64,000 bases of DNA from CAYFLR01 sp964343805 (GTDB taxonomy: Bacteria; Bdellovibrionota_B; Oligoflexia; CAYFLR01), in assembly GCA_964343805.1 (NCBI GenBank), contig CAYFLR010000019.1, positions 24,138-88,137 on the forward strand, read 5' to 3'. Shown in pieces: positions 27,035 through 35,954 of the stretch; position 1 is the first letter of the stretch, and each line of letters starts with the position of its first letter. The notes beneath the pieces were generated by a model. That model worked only from the letters and a program-made list of their open reading frames with translations, had not been told where the DNA came from and did not search any database. Made by a program: the position numbers and the translations under genes.

Positions 27035-28102
27035 GTGAAACTGTGGTATTTAAGCATTATATTATTGTTATTTGTAAGTTGTGGGAAAAAAGAAGAAGAT
27101 GATTCCAAAGTCAAAGTAACCAATGGGGTCCCCATCAAAGAAGAGCAATACCCTTCAGTAATCAAACTACTCGCCAATCTCCCCACAGGGGAAGAGAGTA
27201 TTGCCACTATGACATTTGTTACGCCTAATATTGCTCTCACTGCCGCACACGTTATAGAAGGAAAAGAAAACCTGCGCTTTCTTAAAGATGGTGAAGAAAT
27301 TACCCCATCCAAGTTTTACACCAATGAGTACTTTAGTCTACATCAAGAAATGGCTGACAAAGTTGCAGCAGATCTAGCCTTCATTGAGTTTCCCTTATCT
27401 ATTTCAATGCCCACTTCAAGTTTCAGCCTAGATCCAATTCAGAAAGAGGATGAAGTAACAATAATTGGTTTTGGTAACAATGACAGTATTAACAACACCG
27501 GTTTGGGCGTTAAGCGTAAAGGCACTAATAAATATGCCGATGAATTCTGGTTTTGGAAGTCAAACAAGCACGTAGAGGTGGATAACGAATTAGGAATTAT
27601 TCGCCTGACAGGAGAGGCTGAAGCAGTCGCTATGAATCCAGCTGGAGAAAACTCAGCTGCCACTAGTGGAGACAGTGGATGCCCTTTGCTTATTAATAAT
27701 CGAGGAAATGAAAGCATCGTTGGAGTGAATTCAAGTGGAAATACCTCTGTTAGCGACAGAGAGGAAACCAGCTTTTTTGTAGACCTTCATTCAGATAGTT
27801 CCAAAGCATTTTTAAGCCGTGCGGTTGCGATTAAAGGATTTGCCCTTCCTGCCAGTTGCTGTTCTTGCACCAAGAAGATATTTTCAAATGGAAGCCCCGT
27901 TAAAGAAGAAAAATCCTTTTTAATTCCAGCTGTTGGAAAGGCGAATACCGAAAGCTTATGCCAAGGGTTAAATGGGGTCACTCATGCTATTTTTGAAGGA
28001 GACACCGACTTTGTAGATGGTGAGCAGCGTACATTTGTAACCGAGAATTGTTCTATGGAAGTAGGAGCCACTTGCTCCACTCAATTTGAAGGACTTTTCT
28101 AA
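27035..28102 (+). CDS. trypsin-like serine protease, lipoprotein
   Basis: Chymotrypsin-fold (family S1-like) protease of 355 residues. The GTG at 27035 is chosen because GAGGAG sits 7 bases upstream and it gives a clean lipoprotein signal (LLLFVSCGKK). Triad residues are visible: His72 in LTAAH, Asp113 in ADLAFIEF, Ser214 in SGDSGCPLL. The N-terminus VTNGVPIKEEQYPSV resembles the activation and mature start of trypsins. A Cys-rich C-terminal extension (SCCSCTK, ESLCQG, ENCSME, ATCST) of about 90 residues is not part of the protease fold. It is second in a unit with the novel lipoprotein and convergent with rpoH (2-base gap). Confidence 0.85.
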   Translation: MKLWYLSIILLLFVSCGKKEEDDSKVKVTNGVPIKEEQYPSVIKLLANLPTGEESIATMTFVTPNIALTAAHVIEGKENLRFLKDGEEITPSKFYTNEYFSLHQEMADKVAADLAFIEFPLSISMPTSSFSLDPIQKEDEVTIIGFGNNDSINNTGLGVKRKGTNKYADEFWFWKSNKHVEVDNELGIIRLTGEAEAVAMNPAGENSAATSGDSGCPLLINNRGNESIVGVNSSGNTSVSDREETSFFVDLHSDSSKAFLSRAVAIKGFALPASCCSCTKKIFSNGSPVKEEKSFLIPAVGKANTESLCQGLNGVTHAIFEGDTDFVDGEQRTFVTENCSMEVGATCSTQFEGLF

Positions 28103-28104
28103 GG

Positions 28105-28986
28105 TTAATTACTAAACCCCCGCTCCTTTAAAAACTCCTGAAACTTTTTCATCAAACGTTTCTCAAGCTGTCTTGCCCTCTCACGGGTAAAACCGTAATT
28201 ATCTCCAATTTCTTGCAAAGTAAGAGGCTTATCAGCCAATAGTCTGTTTTCAAAAATATAGAGATCGCGCTCAGCCAGTTCCTTTTTAAAAAGCTGGACC
28301 ATCTGAGAAAATCGCTCTTTGATTTGCTTCTCAATCAGCATCTCATCATGGGGGGCCACAGTTGCTGGGATATAGGATTGATAGGTGGCTTCAGAATCAT
28401 CAAATACCGGGGCATCCAAAGAAACGTCAGAATTTAATATCCGCCCTCTCACCTCTTCAATCTCTTTCTCTTTCACATTGAGATTCTCAGCCAGTAACTT
28501 GGTATCAAGAACCCCTTCTGATTTATAAAGCTTCTCAGCTTCTTTCTTGAGATTGAAAAAGAGCCGTCTTTGAGCTCCGGTGGTTCCTATTTTCACCATG
28601 GACTTATTGTCCATTAGGAATTTAAGGACATAGGCCCTGATCCACCAGGCCGCGTAGGAGGAGAGTTTGACGCCTTTATAGGGATTGTATTTCTTTACCG
28701 CATGGATAAGTCCGGTGTTGCCCTCTTGGATCATATCCAGGATATTGGAGTAGTTTTTCTGATAATCCATAGCAATCTTAACCACCAGCCGGAGATTGGA
28801 AGTTACCAGGATATTAGCGGCTTTTTTGTCTCCCTCCTCGTAAAGTTTCACTGCATAGTCATACTCTTCCTCTCTGGAAAGGAGTGGATATTTATTTATT
28901 TCAGATAGGTATCGCTGAAGAGGTTGAACTTGTACCAAGCCCTTTTCTTGGGGAACCACAACTAATGATTTGTCCTTGGCGACCAT
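28105..28986 (-). CDS. rpoH: RNA polymerase sigma factor, RpoH-like (heat shock type)
   Basis: Sigma-70 family protein of 293 residues. Region 1.2/2: LQRYLSEINKYPLLSREEEYD, the core-binding TSNLRLVVKIAMDYQ and the -10 reading AAWWIRAYVLKFLMDN. The RpoH box (IGTTGAQRRLFFNLKKE) separates it from housekeeping sigma factors. Region 4 ends with a helix-turn-helix (TLQEIGDNYGFTRERARQLEKR). The gene is divergent from the beta-barrel gene (68 bases between starts). A DnaJ-like gene lies 2.8 kb away, but no RpoH-type promoter was found there. Confidence 0.9.
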   Translation of the reverse strand: MVAKDKSLVVVPQEKGLVQVQPLQRYLSEINKYPLLSREEEYDYAVKLYEEGDKKAANILVTSNLRLVVKIAMDYQKNYSNILDMIQEGNTGLIHAVKKYNPYKGVKLSSYAAWWIRAYVLKFLMDNKSMVKIGTTGAQRRLFFNLKKEAEKLYKSEGVLDTKLLAENLNVKEKEIEEVRGRILNSDVSLDAPVFDDSEATYQSYIPATVAPHDEMLIEKQIKERFSQMVQLFKKELAERDLYIFENRLLADKPLTLQEIGDNYGFTRERARQLEKRLMKKFQEFLKERGFSN

Positions 28987-29054
28987 TAAAAACCTTACCC
29001 CTCTTCTACTTTCTAGTGCTTTTTGCTACAATTGACTATAGGAAGGAGAGTTTT

Positions 29055-29639
29055 ATGCGATTAAAAAATGAAAGCACCCTACTTAGAGTTTGGTTCTTTA
29101 CCATAATTTGTATCTTTTTATCAAGTTTCTCGTCAATTTATGCCGGAGGAGAAATTGGAATCAAAGGTGGCTACCGTATTTCCATGCTTGAAGACCTTAA
29201 GTCGACGAGTCAAAATTTTTCAGGGCTTATCGGTTTTAACCTTGGAATATTCCAGCTTTACGTTATGCATCAAATTGTAAAGAACCAGTCCTATTACAAT
29301 TATGATGAAAATACTAAAATCAAAACCACTGAGACCACTAATTACACCCATATCGGTTCCAAGCTCTTTTTACCTATTTCGGTTCGTGTGATGCCCTATA
29401 TTTCTGCGGGTGTGGGACGGAGAGAGCTGGTCAAATTGGTAGAACTTGGAAATAGATCCTCTAAAGATGAGAAGATTGGCCCTTCTTTTAGTGCGGGAAC
29501 CGGGATAAAGATTGCTTTAACCAAGAACTTTGCGCTTGAGTTCTCTTATAACACTATTCCTACCCTGCCCACAGAGAACGATGAGAATTACTACTTCGAT
29601 CATATCATTAGTAGTGGTATTACAATCCAATTACCCTAA
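29055..29639 (+). CDS. outer-membrane beta-barrel candidate
   Basis: A 194-residue exported protein. The start at 29055 has AAGGAG 8 bases upstream and is followed by a signal peptide ending SSIYAGG; an upstream in-frame extension to 28884 would run through the rpoH gene. Alternating hydrophobic strands (GEIGIKGGYRIS, FALEFSYNTIP) and the aromatic/hydrophobic C-terminal strand (HIISSGITIQLP) suggest a small eight-stranded barrel of the OmpA/OmpW type. It overlaps uvrD by 9 bases at the 3' end. Function unknown. Confidence 0.7.
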   Translation: MRLKNESTLLRVWFFTIICIFLSSFSSIYAGGEIGIKGGYRISMLEDLKSTSQNFSGLIGFNLGIFQLYVMHQIVKNQSYYNYDENTKIKTTETTNYTHIGSKLFLPISVRVMPYISAGVGRRELVKLVELGNRSSKDEKIGPSFSAGTGIKIALTKNFALEFSYNTIPTLPTENDENYYFDHIISSGITIQLP

Positions 29640-31664
29640 AAACTTCTTAAAAAAGTTATTGGCAGTCTCTTCGGCTCGCTGTTTTTTATTCAGCATGATA
29701 GTGCTTTCATCCTCAAAACATTCAGCAGGAATCTCAGCCAGAAAGCGAGAGGGTTCCATAGCGAGGGATTCTCTTCCACACATACGAGTATTAGCCCTGC
29801 AAAGAGTCAATCTCTCTCTAGCCCTCGTTATTCCCACATAACAGAGCCTTCTTTCCTCCTGCAGCTGTTTTTCATCGGGAATGGAGCGCTCATGGGGAAT
29901 GATGTTTTCCTCAAGACCCACAAAATAAACATGTGGATACTCTAGCCCCTTTGCTGAATGAAGGGTGAGCATAGTTACCATATCTGATTGATCTGCTTTC
30001 TCTTTTTGGCTATCCATATCTCTTTCCGAAAGACAGAGATAGTTGATGAAATCCGCTAAACCAATCTGAGAGTGATTTTTAAAATAGAAGTAAATGCTAT
30101 TGAATAGATCATCAAAGCCCTCTCGTTTTTTCTGAGCCACTTGAGGGTTTTTGGCCTCTTTCATGATGGTGTTTTCAAAATCGATGGATTTAAAATACTG
30201 ACGTAACTCCCCCACTATTTGATTGGCCAGATATTCTCCTCCACCAGGATTGGATTTAATGAGACTGTGGAGAGAGGTTTGAACTTTTTTCATACCAGCA
30301 ACCAGCTTACCGATGCTCTCCACCTGACTCTTATTAACTGGAAGATCACTGGTTCCCGCCAAATATTTATAAAGAGAAGTTTTCTTCTCTCTGGCGCTAT
30401 CCACCAGTTTAGCCACCGAAGTGAGACCCACTCCTCTTGCCGGATAGTTGATGATTCTAAGCAGAGATACATCATCCTTAGGATCGGCGATCACCCGGAT
30501 ATAAGCGAGAGCATCCTTCACCTCTTTCCGATCAAAGAACTGCTGCCCTCCCACCACTTTATAGGGGATATCCAAATTGCGGCACTTTATCTCAAAATCA
30601 CGGGATTGGTTGTTGGTGCGGTAAAGAATTCCAAAATCCTTCCACTTGAGGTTCAATCTGGTTTTCTGCGTCAGCAAATCTTCAATCACCTGATTCGCCT
30701 CATCAACTGAATCTTCTCCGATAAAAACCCTTATTTTGTCTTGAGCCTTGGTAGAACTCCACAGTTCCTTAAGAATACGATTAGAATTATTGGCAATGAC
30801 CTGATTGGCCGCGTGGAGAATCACATTGGTGGAACGATAGTTTTGTTCTAACTTAATTAACTTGCATGACTTATAGTTGGTTTCAAATTCTGTCATGGTA
30901 CTAGGGTTGGCGCCTCTCCAAGAATAGATGGATTGATCATCATCACCCACCACAAAGAGGTTTTGTTTAGTGCCAATAAGTTCTTCTAGTAATAACATTT
31001 GTACTTTGTTGGTATCTTGAAACTCATCCACCAGAAAGTATTCAAACTGATTTTGGAGTCTCTTCCGAATATCTTCATTAGTTTGCAGGATGGTGACCAT
31101 CTGCCAAATGAGATCATCAAAATCAAAGCTATTGTAAACTTTGAGCATTTGATTGTACTTCTTATAGACGGTGGCTTCGACGGCATGGTGGGGTCGATCC
31201 GAATAGATGTTAGAATACTCTTCTTCGGTAACCATATGGGTTTTTGCCTCGTTAATGGCATAGAGCAGATTATTGGGAGCAATCATTTTATCAATGAGCA
31301 TCTCTTTCGCTATTTGCCTTACGATTGAAGTCTGCCCTGACACATCTTGAACTGTAAACGCTCTTGTACGACCGGCATAACTGGCATATTTTTTTAAAAG
31401 CCGAACGCAGAAAGCATGAAAAGTCCCTAGAAAGACTTTGCTCGCTCTTTCAGCAGACAAAAGTTCAGCTAACCTTTCCCGCATCTCAAAGGCCGCCTTA
31501 TTAGTAAAAGTAAGGCCTACTATACTTTCGGGGTCCACCCCATTTTTCACCATATAGGCGATGCGATGGGTAATAACTCTTGTTTTACCTGTCCCTGCTC
31601 CTGCTAAGACAATACACGGTCCCTTTAACACTCTGACCGCTTGACCTTGTTCCGTATTCAACAT
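29631..31664 (-). CDS. UvrD/Rep-family ATP-dependent DNA helicase (Rep-like)
   Basis: Superfamily 1A 3'-5' helicase of 677 residues. Motif I AGAGTGKT (21-28), motif Ia TFTNKAAFEM, motif II VDEFQDTN, motif III GDDDQSIYSWRGA, motif IV EQNYRS, motif V LTLHSAKGLEYPHV and motif VI VGITRARERL. It ends soon after motif VI and lacks the C-terminal Tudor-like domain that the second helicase (39882-42101) carries, which makes Rep rather than PcrA the nearer model. It is divergent from the DnaJ-like gene. Confidence 0.93.
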   Translation of the reverse strand: MLNTEQGQAVRVLKGPCIVLAGAGTGKTRVITHRIAYMVKNGVDPESIVGLTFTNKAAFEMRERLAELLSAERASKVFLGTFHAFCVRLLKKYASYAGRTRAFTVQDVSGQTSIVRQIAKEMLIDKMIAPNNLLYAINEAKTHMVTEEEYSNIYSDRPHHAVEATVYKKYNQMLKVYNSFDFDDLIWQMVTILQTNEDIRKRLQNQFEYFLVDEFQDTNKVQMLLLEELIGTKQNLFVVGDDDQSIYSWRGANPSTMTEFETNYKSCKLIKLEQNYRSTNVILHAANQVIANNSNRILKELWSSTKAQDKIRVFIGEDSVDEANQVIEDLLTQKTRLNLKWKDFGILYRTNNQSRDFEIKCRNLDIPYKVVGGQQFFDRKEVKDALAYIRVIADPKDDVSLLRIINYPARGVGLTSVAKLVDSAREKKTSLYKYLAGTSDLPVNKSQVESIGKLVAGMKKVQTSLHSLIKSNPGGGEYLANQIVGELRQYFKSIDFENTIMKEAKNPQVAQKKREGFDDLFNSIYFYFKNHSQIGLADFINYLCLSERDMDSQKEKADQSDMVTMLTLHSAKGLEYPHVYFVGLEENIIPHERSIPDEKQLQEERRLCYVGITRARERLTLCRANTRMCGRESLAMEPSRFLAEIPAECFEDESTIMLNKKQRAEETANNFFKKFLG

Positions 31665-31794
31665 AAGAGCTCTCTCAATTGGAAGTTTTAGAATAATTCT
31701 AAGGAATACCTTAGGTTATTTTTTGTTTGATATTACGCCCGATTATGATACCAATTCTACAGTTTAACTTGAACACACTTTCGACGTTTATACC

Positions 31795-32811
31795 ATGACT
31801 AACAAAGATTATTACGAAATTCTTGGCGTAGCAAAAAATTCATCCCAACAAGATATAAAAAAAGCCTACCGCCGTTTAGCTAAAAAATATCATCCAGACC
31901 GTAACAAGGGAGATAAGGCTTCTGAAGAGAAGTTTAAAAAAATCACCGAAGCCTATGAAACCCTTTCAGATCCGCAAAAGCGAAAAAAGTATGATTACTT
32001 TGGCTCAGCAGATCCCACTCAAAATCGAGGCGCCGGCTTTGGTGGCTTTGGCGGCTTTGGTGGTTTTGATGGATTTACCAATTTCGGCGGAGGATCACAA
32101 GGAGCCGGAGGCTTTTCCTCTATTTTTGATGAACTTTTCAATAACGTTCAAGGAGGTGGTAGATCCGGAAGAACTCAGAGCCCTCCACCTCGTGAAGTCA
32201 AAGAGGATTCCCAGCAACACAAAATTGAGATCACCGTAGAAGAATCCTTGCAAGGCACTTCCAGAGATATTGTTTACGATCGAACCCAAGTGTGTCCAAA
32301 CTGCAGAGGGCAAAACCGCGGTTTCATATGCTATCAATGCAATAATCAAGGAATTGTGAGCAAACAAGAAAAGCTCACAGTTAAAATTCCGAAAGGAATC
32401 AAACCCGATACTAAAATGCGTTTAGGAGGCAAAGGAAATTTTGATCCCGCCACCCAAAGTGCCGGCAATCTTTACCTAGTTATTAACATTGCTCCCCATC
32501 CCTTTATGACTCGAAAAGGAAAAGACCTCTATTGTGATTTACCTATCTCCTTTATTGAAGCCTTGAAGGGAGGGAAAATTGAGATCTCGTTTTTAGGCAA
32601 AAATCTCATCTTAAAAATCCCGCCAGGCACCCAAAATGGCACTAAAATGCGACTCACAGGCAAGGGTCCTGACACTGGAAAGGAGAAAGGAGATCTCTAC
32701 TTTACTATAAAAATTATGGTTCCAAATAAAATTCCCGAAGATGCGGAACCTCTGTTAAATGATCTTGAAGAGCATTTTTCTTATAATGCTCGTAAAGATT
32801 GGAAAATTTAA
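31795..32811 (+). CDS. DnaJ-type cochaperone with a half-size zinc-binding region
   Basis: Hsp40 that stimulates DnaK. J domain at the N-terminus with HPD at 33-35, a long Gly/Phe-rich linker (FGGFGGFGGF, about residues 75-100), then DnaJ C-terminal beta-domains. Canonical DnaJ has four CxxCxGxG modules; here only CPNC (167-170) and CYQC (179-182) are left, enough for one zinc site, and CbpA would have none. No Shine-Dalgarno is visible before the ATG. It heads a probable operon with the DUF1844 gene, lipid kinase and AmgK/MurU-like genes, and is divergent from a helicase. The symbol is left blank because it is intermediate between dnaJ and cbpA. Confidence 0.88.
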   Translation: MTNKDYYEILGVAKNSSQQDIKKAYRRLAKKYHPDRNKGDKASEEKFKKITEAYETLSDPQKRKKYDYFGSADPTQNRGAGFGGFGGFGGFDGFTNFGGGSQGAGGFSSIFDELFNNVQGGGRSGRTQSPPPREVKEDSQQHKIEITVEESLQGTSRDIVYDRTQVCPNCRGQNRGFICYQCNNQGIVSKQEKLTVKIPKGIKPDTKMRLGGKGNFDPATQSAGNLYLVINIAPHPFMTRKGKDLYCDLPISFIEALKGGKIEISFLGKNLILKIPPGTQNGTKMRLTGKGPDTGKEKGDLYFTIKIMVPNKIPEDAEPLLNDLEEHFSYNARKDWKI

Positions 32812-32833
32812 CCCTAAATTAAGGAGAGTATTC

Positions 32834-33106
32834 ATGAGCGCGCATGACCTTGGAAGCATTAATGTTTCAACCTTCTTCTTATCCTTAGGATCTGCAGCAT
32901 TAATTGCTTTGGGCGATACACCTGATCCAGAAACAAAAAAAATTCAGTTCACCCCAGAACTTGCTAAACAAAACATTGAAATTCTCGCTATGTTAATGGA
33001 GAAAACTAAAGGAAATCTCACCAAAGACGAATCGGATCTATTAGCAAATCTACTGACAGATCTTCGACTCAAATATGTTAAACGAATGGATGAAATGAGG
33101 AAATAG
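32834..33106 (+). CDS. DUF1844 family protein
   Basis: A 90-residue protein matching the DUF1844 pattern: SINVSTFFLSLGSAALIALGD, then PDPETKK, LAKQNIEILAMLMEKTKGNLTKDE and LLTDLRLKYV. Function of the family is unknown. The start at 32834 has AAGGAG upstream and lies 22 bases after the DnaJ-like gene; the lipid kinase gene follows after 7 bases. Confidence 0.9.
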   Translation: MSAHDLGSINVSTFFLSLGSAALIALGDTPDPETKKIQFTPELAKQNIEILAMLMEKTKGNLTKDESDLLANLLTDLRLKYVKRMDEMRK

Positions 33107-33113
33107 ACTCAAA

Positions 33114-34037
33114 ATGGCAGGTATCGGAATCATCACAAACCCCTATTCGAAGAAGAACAAAAAAGAACCTGGGCATAAAATTATGCTAGGTTATGTGCTT
33201 GGAAACCGAGGGGTTTATCACATAACAGAAAGTCTTTCTGATTTAGAAAATGTGGCTCGTAAATTTAAAGAGCAGCGAATCGAAATCCTTGGAATTAACG
33301 GCGGGGACGGTACAATTCAAAGAACCATCTCCACCTTCATCAAAATCTACGAAGATCAGCCCCTACCTAAGATTGCCCTTTTGAGAGGGGGAACCATCAA
33401 TATCATCGCAGGTAATTTGGGTATTCGAGGGTCATCTAAACATCTCCTGTTGAACTTAGTTGAAAGATTTCATGCCGGTGAGCCCTTTAAAGAACAAACT
33501 GTTCAGACTCTTAAGTGTGAAGATCAATATGGCTTCATTTTCACCGGAGGATTTGCCTCTAACTTTTTAGTGGAATACTATAAAAATAAAAAAGGTCCTT
33601 GGGGAGCTGTCCTTTTTATAATAAAACTCGCTTTTTCTGCCATTCGAAACAAAGGGTTAATGCTAAAGCTCATCAAGCCTTTCGTTGTGAGATATCACGG
33701 CAAAGATGTGGAAGAGCGTAATAAAACAGCCACCACCATCCTCGCCAGTACTCTCCCCTGCCTCCCACTTTACTTTAAGTTATTTACGCGGATTGATTAT
33801 GCTAAAAGGCTCTTCCAGTTTTTCATTTTTGAAAATAATCATATGGAACTGTTGAGAATAACCACTCGCATTCTTTTCCATCGCAATATTAAAAAATATC
33901 AACCCACCGATCTTCTCCTTGACGATTTAACCCTCTATTCTGAAGAGGGATTTGAAATGGGAATGGACGGAGAACTTTTTGGGCATTATAATACTGTTCA
34001 TCTAGGAATGGGTCCCCCATTGACTTTTATTAAATAG
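33114..34037 (+). CDS. diacylglycerol/lipid kinase-like protein
   Basis: Diacylglycerol kinase catalytic-domain family, 307 residues. NPYSKKNKK at the N-terminus is the phosphate-binding start, NGGDGT (about 62-67) is the nucleotide-binding GGDGT, and LLRGGTINIIA matches the second Gly motif where most relatives have GGTxN. C-terminal MGMDGELFG holds the family's DGE. Lipid phosphorylation is likely, the exact lipid unknown. Tightly packed between the DUF1844 gene (7 bases) and the AmgK-like gene (7 bases). Confidence 0.86.
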   Translation: MAGIGIITNPYSKKNKKEPGHKIMLGYVLGNRGVYHITESLSDLENVARKFKEQRIEILGINGGDGTIQRTISTFIKIYEDQPLPKIALLRGGTINIIAGNLGIRGSSKHLLLNLVERFHAGEPFKEQTVQTLKCEDQYGFIFTGGFASNFLVEYYKNKKGPWGAVLFIIKLAFSAIRNKGLMLKLIKPFVVRYHGKDVEERNKTATTILASTLPCLPLYFKLFTRIDYAKRLFQFFIFENNHMELLRITTRILFHRNIKKYQPTDLLLDDLTLYSEEGFEMGMDGELFGHYNTVHLGMGPPLTFIK

Positions 34038-34044
34038 GTAAAAA

Positions 34045-35031
34045 ATGACCAGTAAAATGGAAAAACTTCCAGGCGATGCCTCCTCAAGGCAATATTTTCG
34101 AATTCATAACGAAACCGACACGAAAATTTTAGCCAAAATTTCCCCTGATGATCGTTCCACATTTGACTCATTTATCGAACTGCAACATTACTTTGCCTCT
34201 TTAGACATACCGGTTCCTCAAATTTTTGACAGTGATGCTGATGAGCTTTCTATTTTACAGGCCGACTTAGGTGATGTGAGGCTTTATGATTTTCTGCAAA
34301 CATGCAGTTCGGATCAAATAAATAAATATTACCAACAGGTCATTGACCTTCTTATTCATTTTCAAAAACAAACAGAGACTCATTCTGAGGTCAAAGCCTA
34401 TCAGGTGATTTTTGATTTTCCCAAACTCATGTGGGAAATAGATTACACAGGTTCCAATTTACTTGAACAATTTTTAGGCTTAACTGCTGAACAAATTTCA
34501 CCACTCAAAAACTTTTTTGAAGATATTTGTAAGCAAATTGATTCCTTTCCCTATCATCTAATCCATCGAGATTTTCATTGTAAAAATATAATGAAAAGCA
34601 ATGATCACCTGTTTCTGATCGATTTTCAAGATGCGCGAATGGGTCCTATTTCGTATGATTTGGTCTCTCTATTGAATGACTCTTATTTTCCGCTAGGAGA
34701 AGCGCTTCGTTTGCAACTTATTAATTATTATTATGAAAATGCCTCCAAAGAGATAGCCAGTTTTTCCCAAAAATTTCCCACTTTGAATAATTTTAACCAT
34801 GAATTACTGCGGGTTAACCTGCAACGCACCTATAAAGTGATGGGTTCTTTTGCTCATTTTTATGATAAAAAAGGAGATACCATCTTTTTAAACTATCTTG
34901 AAATAGCTACTCACCGTCTTAAAGATTTATTCAGTTCATATAACGACTCCAATGTACTACCCCTCTTTGATGAAGTTTTAGCAAAAGTCCTAAACAAAAC
35001 AAGCCAACTGTTAAAAACAAAAGAATCTTAA
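34045..35031 (+). CDS. aminoglycoside-phosphotransferase-fold sugar kinase, AmgK-like
   Basis: APH-fold kinase of 328 residues. The N-terminus LPGDASSRQYFRI is the glycine/serine loop typical of AmgK-type proteins; the catalytic loop is LIHRDFHCKNIM (Asp near residue 176), and metal-binding Asp is in LIDFQDARMGP. In pseudomonads AmgK phosphorylates MurNAc or GlcNAc at the anomeric carbon so that MurU can form UDP-MurNAc from recycled wall sugar. The gene overlaps the nucleotidyltransferase by one base, as amgK-murU pairs do. Functional assignment is by family and neighbour and not by a specific substrate motif. Confidence 0.8.
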   Translation: MTSKMEKLPGDASSRQYFRIHNETDTKILAKISPDDRSTFDSFIELQHYFASLDIPVPQIFDSDADELSILQADLGDVRLYDFLQTCSSDQINKYYQQVIDLLIHFQKQTETHSEVKAYQVIFDFPKLMWEIDYTGSNLLEQFLGLTAEQISPLKNFFEDICKQIDSFPYHLIHRDFHCKNIMKSNDHLFLIDFQDARMGPISYDLVSLLNDSYFPLGEALRLQLINYYYENASKEIASFSQKFPTLNNFNHELLRVNLQRTYKVMGSFAHFYDKKGDTIFLNYLEIATHRLKDLFSSYNDSNVLPLFDEVLAKVLNKTSQLLKTKES

Positions 35032-35954
35032 TGAAAGCAATGATCTTAGCCGCTGGATTCGGCACCCGGCTTAAACCAATTACTCTCACCCTGCCTAAAC
35101 CCTTAGTTCCCATCATGAATATTCCGGTTATTGACTATAATATTCATTTGCTTCTGCAAGCGGGAATTCAAGAAGTGGCGGTCAATCTTCATCATTTAGG
35201 CTCACAAATAGAGCAATACCTTATTAAAAAATGGTCTCAAAAAATTGAATTTTGTTTTTTTTATGAAGATCCCATTTTAGGAACAGGCGGTGGAGTTAAA
35301 AATGCTCAATCCTTTTTGAAAAACGATCCCTTTATATTAATAAATGCAGATATCATCTGTTTTCAAAATTTACAAAAAATGGTTCAATTCCATAAAAAAC
35401 AAAATGCCATAGCTACTATGGCTGTACGAACACTCGACCCATCTCAAACTTACACCTCATTAGAAATTCGAAAAGAAAAACTTATATCCTTTGACCCCAA
35501 ACCCTTTCCCTCTGATTTAACACCTTTTCATTTTGCGTGTATCCATATACTAGAACCGACTATTTTTGACTATCTCCCCGCTAACCAAGCCTCTTCTATT
35601 ATTAGTTCAGCCTATATTCCTTACTTGAAAGAAAATCTACCTATCGCTTGTTATCCAATTTCTGGTTTTTGGTCTGACGTGGGCACACTGCAAGAGTTTC
35701 ATGCTACCAACCTCTACCTGCTAAAACATCCTGAGTTATTCTCTAACATATTACCCTACAAACCTAGGCCCCAAGACCCTTTACCATCTGATCTGTCACT
35801 AGGAAGCAATGTTATTATTGGTGAGAATTGCAACTTTCCTAAGAATCATCAACTAAAAAACTGTGTAATGCTTGATAATGTAGATTTAAGAGACATTAGG
35901 GAGTCAGAAACATCAAACTGCATTGGCTTTAACAAGCAGCTTATAAAAGTTTAG
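35031..35954 (+). CDS. sugar-1-phosphate nucleotidyltransferase, MurU-like
   Basis: NTP-transferase fold. Signature AMILAAGFGTRLKPITLTLPK at the N-terminus, the sugar-binding GTGGGVKNA and the metal-binding INADI. Paired with an AmgK-like kinase, the likely product is UDP-MurNAc (cell-wall recycling). At 307 residues it is longer than the roughly 220 of Pseudomonas MurU; the extra C-terminal part (SLGSNVIIGENCNFPKN) is a short left-handed beta-helix like those of other sugar nucleotidyltransferases, so another sugar (for example heptose or mannose) is possible. Last gene of the dnaJ-led unit; its end overlaps the LysM gene by 4 bases. Confidence 0.78.
   Translation: MKAMILAAGFGTRLKPITLTLPKPLVPIMNIPVIDYNIHLLLQAGIQEVAVNLHHLGSQIEQYLIKKWSQKIEFCFFYEDPILGTGGGVKNAQSFLKNDPFILINADIICFQNLQKMVQFHKKQNAIATMAVRTLDPSQTYTSLEIRKEKLISFDPKPFPSDLTPFHFACIHILEPTIFDYLPANQASSIISSAYIPYLKENLPIACYPISGFWSDVGTLQEFHATNLYLLKHPELFSNILPYKPRPQDPLPSDLSLGSNVIIGENCNFPKNHQLKNCVMLDNVDLRDIRESETSNCIGFNKQLIKV

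Noticed and set aside
30219..30710. 163-codon open frame antisense to the Rep-like helicase
   Set aside because: It lies wholly within conserved helicase motifs on the other strand and resembles no protein.
31768..31792. CTTGAA-N13-TTTATA as an RpoH promoter of the dnaJ-like gene
   Set aside because: It would place the transcription start inside the coding region, and TTTATA is a poor match to the heat-shock -10 box.
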